This document shows positions 63,863-64,000 of a DNA stretch of 64,000 nucleotides, piece after piece. The position numbers were made by a program, and so were the translations under genes. A model generated the notes under the pieces. The model was given only the letters and a program-made list of their open reading frames with translations, ran no database searches and was not told where the DNA came from. Source of the DNA: an uncultured Eubacteriales bacterium (GTDB taxonomy: Bacteria > Bacillota > Clostridia > Christensenellales > Aristaeellaceae); NCBI GenBank assembly GCA_902760595.1, contig CACWHI010000001.1, forward strand, positions 215,052-279,051, in the 5' to 3' direction. Within the stretch, counting starts at the first letter, position 1. Each line of letters starts with the position of its first letter.

Positions 63863-64000
63863 ATGCGTCAGGAAATTAACGAGTTTGATCTGGAGAAGAT
63901 CGTAGGTGGGATTAAGATTTCAAGGAGTTCTTCGACGTCCGGCAAGGTGTACTACAATGGTCAGGAGTACCCGTTCACTAACTATTCAAAGCTGCGAGAA
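63863..64000 (+). CDS. RiPP precursor peptide with double-glycine leader (3' end outside the window)
   Basis: Forty-six codons from the ATG at 63863, open to the window edge. AAAGGAGG lies 10 bases upstream. The leader MRQEINEFDLEKIVGG has the E-L-x-x-I-V-GG pattern recognised by C39 peptidases; the core starts with residue 17 and contains S-R-S-S-S-T-S-G and an aromatic part with YYN and Y/F residues. It follows a radical SAM/SPASM maturase, so it is the probable substrate. Product class unknown, since the end of the core is not visible. Confidence 0.85.
   Translation, partial: MRQEINEFDLEKIVGGIKISRSSSTSGKVYYNGQEYPFTNYSKLRE

Overview
The window most likely comes from a Gram-positive member of the Clostridia with a fairly high GC content. 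The evidence is the obg-yhbY pair, a long HflX, a MurQ plus BadF-type kinase recycling pair, SmpB next to a one-piece tmRNA, a NusG paralogue of the LoaP type, and a BY-kinase/LCP-style surface polysaccharide locus. I cannot place genus or species. Two compositional worlds meet near 35.3 kb: a GC-rich, tightly packed left part and a right part that is clearly AT-rich, which suggests an exchanged surface-polysaccharide island.

Layout, 1-21.7 kb: the 3' end of obg and yhbY run rightward. From about 15.3 kb down to 0.8 kb everything is on the minus strand with overlaps or short gaps, starting at a good promoter: a transglutaminase-like secreted protein, a PilC/GspF membrane protein, four small pilin-like or bitopic proteins, a PilT-like ATPase, a membrane protein, a methyltransferase, Hsp33, a TPR protein, a repeat protein, a zinc-ribbon membrane protein, a cysteine desulfurase and HflX. 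The HflX carries an N-terminal JAMM-like motif. Then come purB, a serine beta-lactamase-like hydrolase, a minus-strand murQ-murK cell-wall recycling pair, an RluA-type pseudouridine synthase, smpB and ssrA (tmRNA).

21.7-35.3 kb: an NHLM-type peptide exporter (short membrane-fusion protein, C39 peptidase-ABC protein, second ABC protein) stands without a precursor beside it. After a terminator and a near-consensus promoter follow a Wzz/BY-kinase fusion, a 1928-residue secreted protein built almost wholly of about 32-residue YD-like repeats, and a secreted LCP-like protein whose usual arginines and first aspartate are missing.

35.4-40.5 kb: a loaP-like antiterminator, a protein that is only the N-terminal half of a CapD-type enzyme, and a small module (an unknown 253-residue protein divergent from two Xre-type regulators). 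The intergenic regions are long and share related degenerate repeats, including a 43-bp periodic array, a 16-bp exact duplication and a 13-bp perfect hairpin.

40.5-62.0 kb: one long rightward polysaccharide operon: a CapD-N/aminotransferase fusion, five ATP-grasp proteins of three types, an initiating sugar-phosphate transferase, three GT4 glycosyltransferases, an O-antigen polymerase/ligase-like membrane protein, a CapA-like protein, three left-handed beta-helix acyltransferases, a CDP-glycerol glycerophosphotransferase, a flippase, a nucleotidyltransferase-fold protein and a membrane protein that joins the same YD-like repeats to a VanZ domain. The LoaP protein probably keeps RNA polymerase going through this operon.

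62.4-64.0 kb: a radical SAM/SPASM peptide maturase and, directly after it, a small precursor with a double-glycine leader that runs off the window. This is a RiPP locus. The C39 exporter at 22 kb has an intact catalytic triad and is a plausible but unproven processing and export partner.
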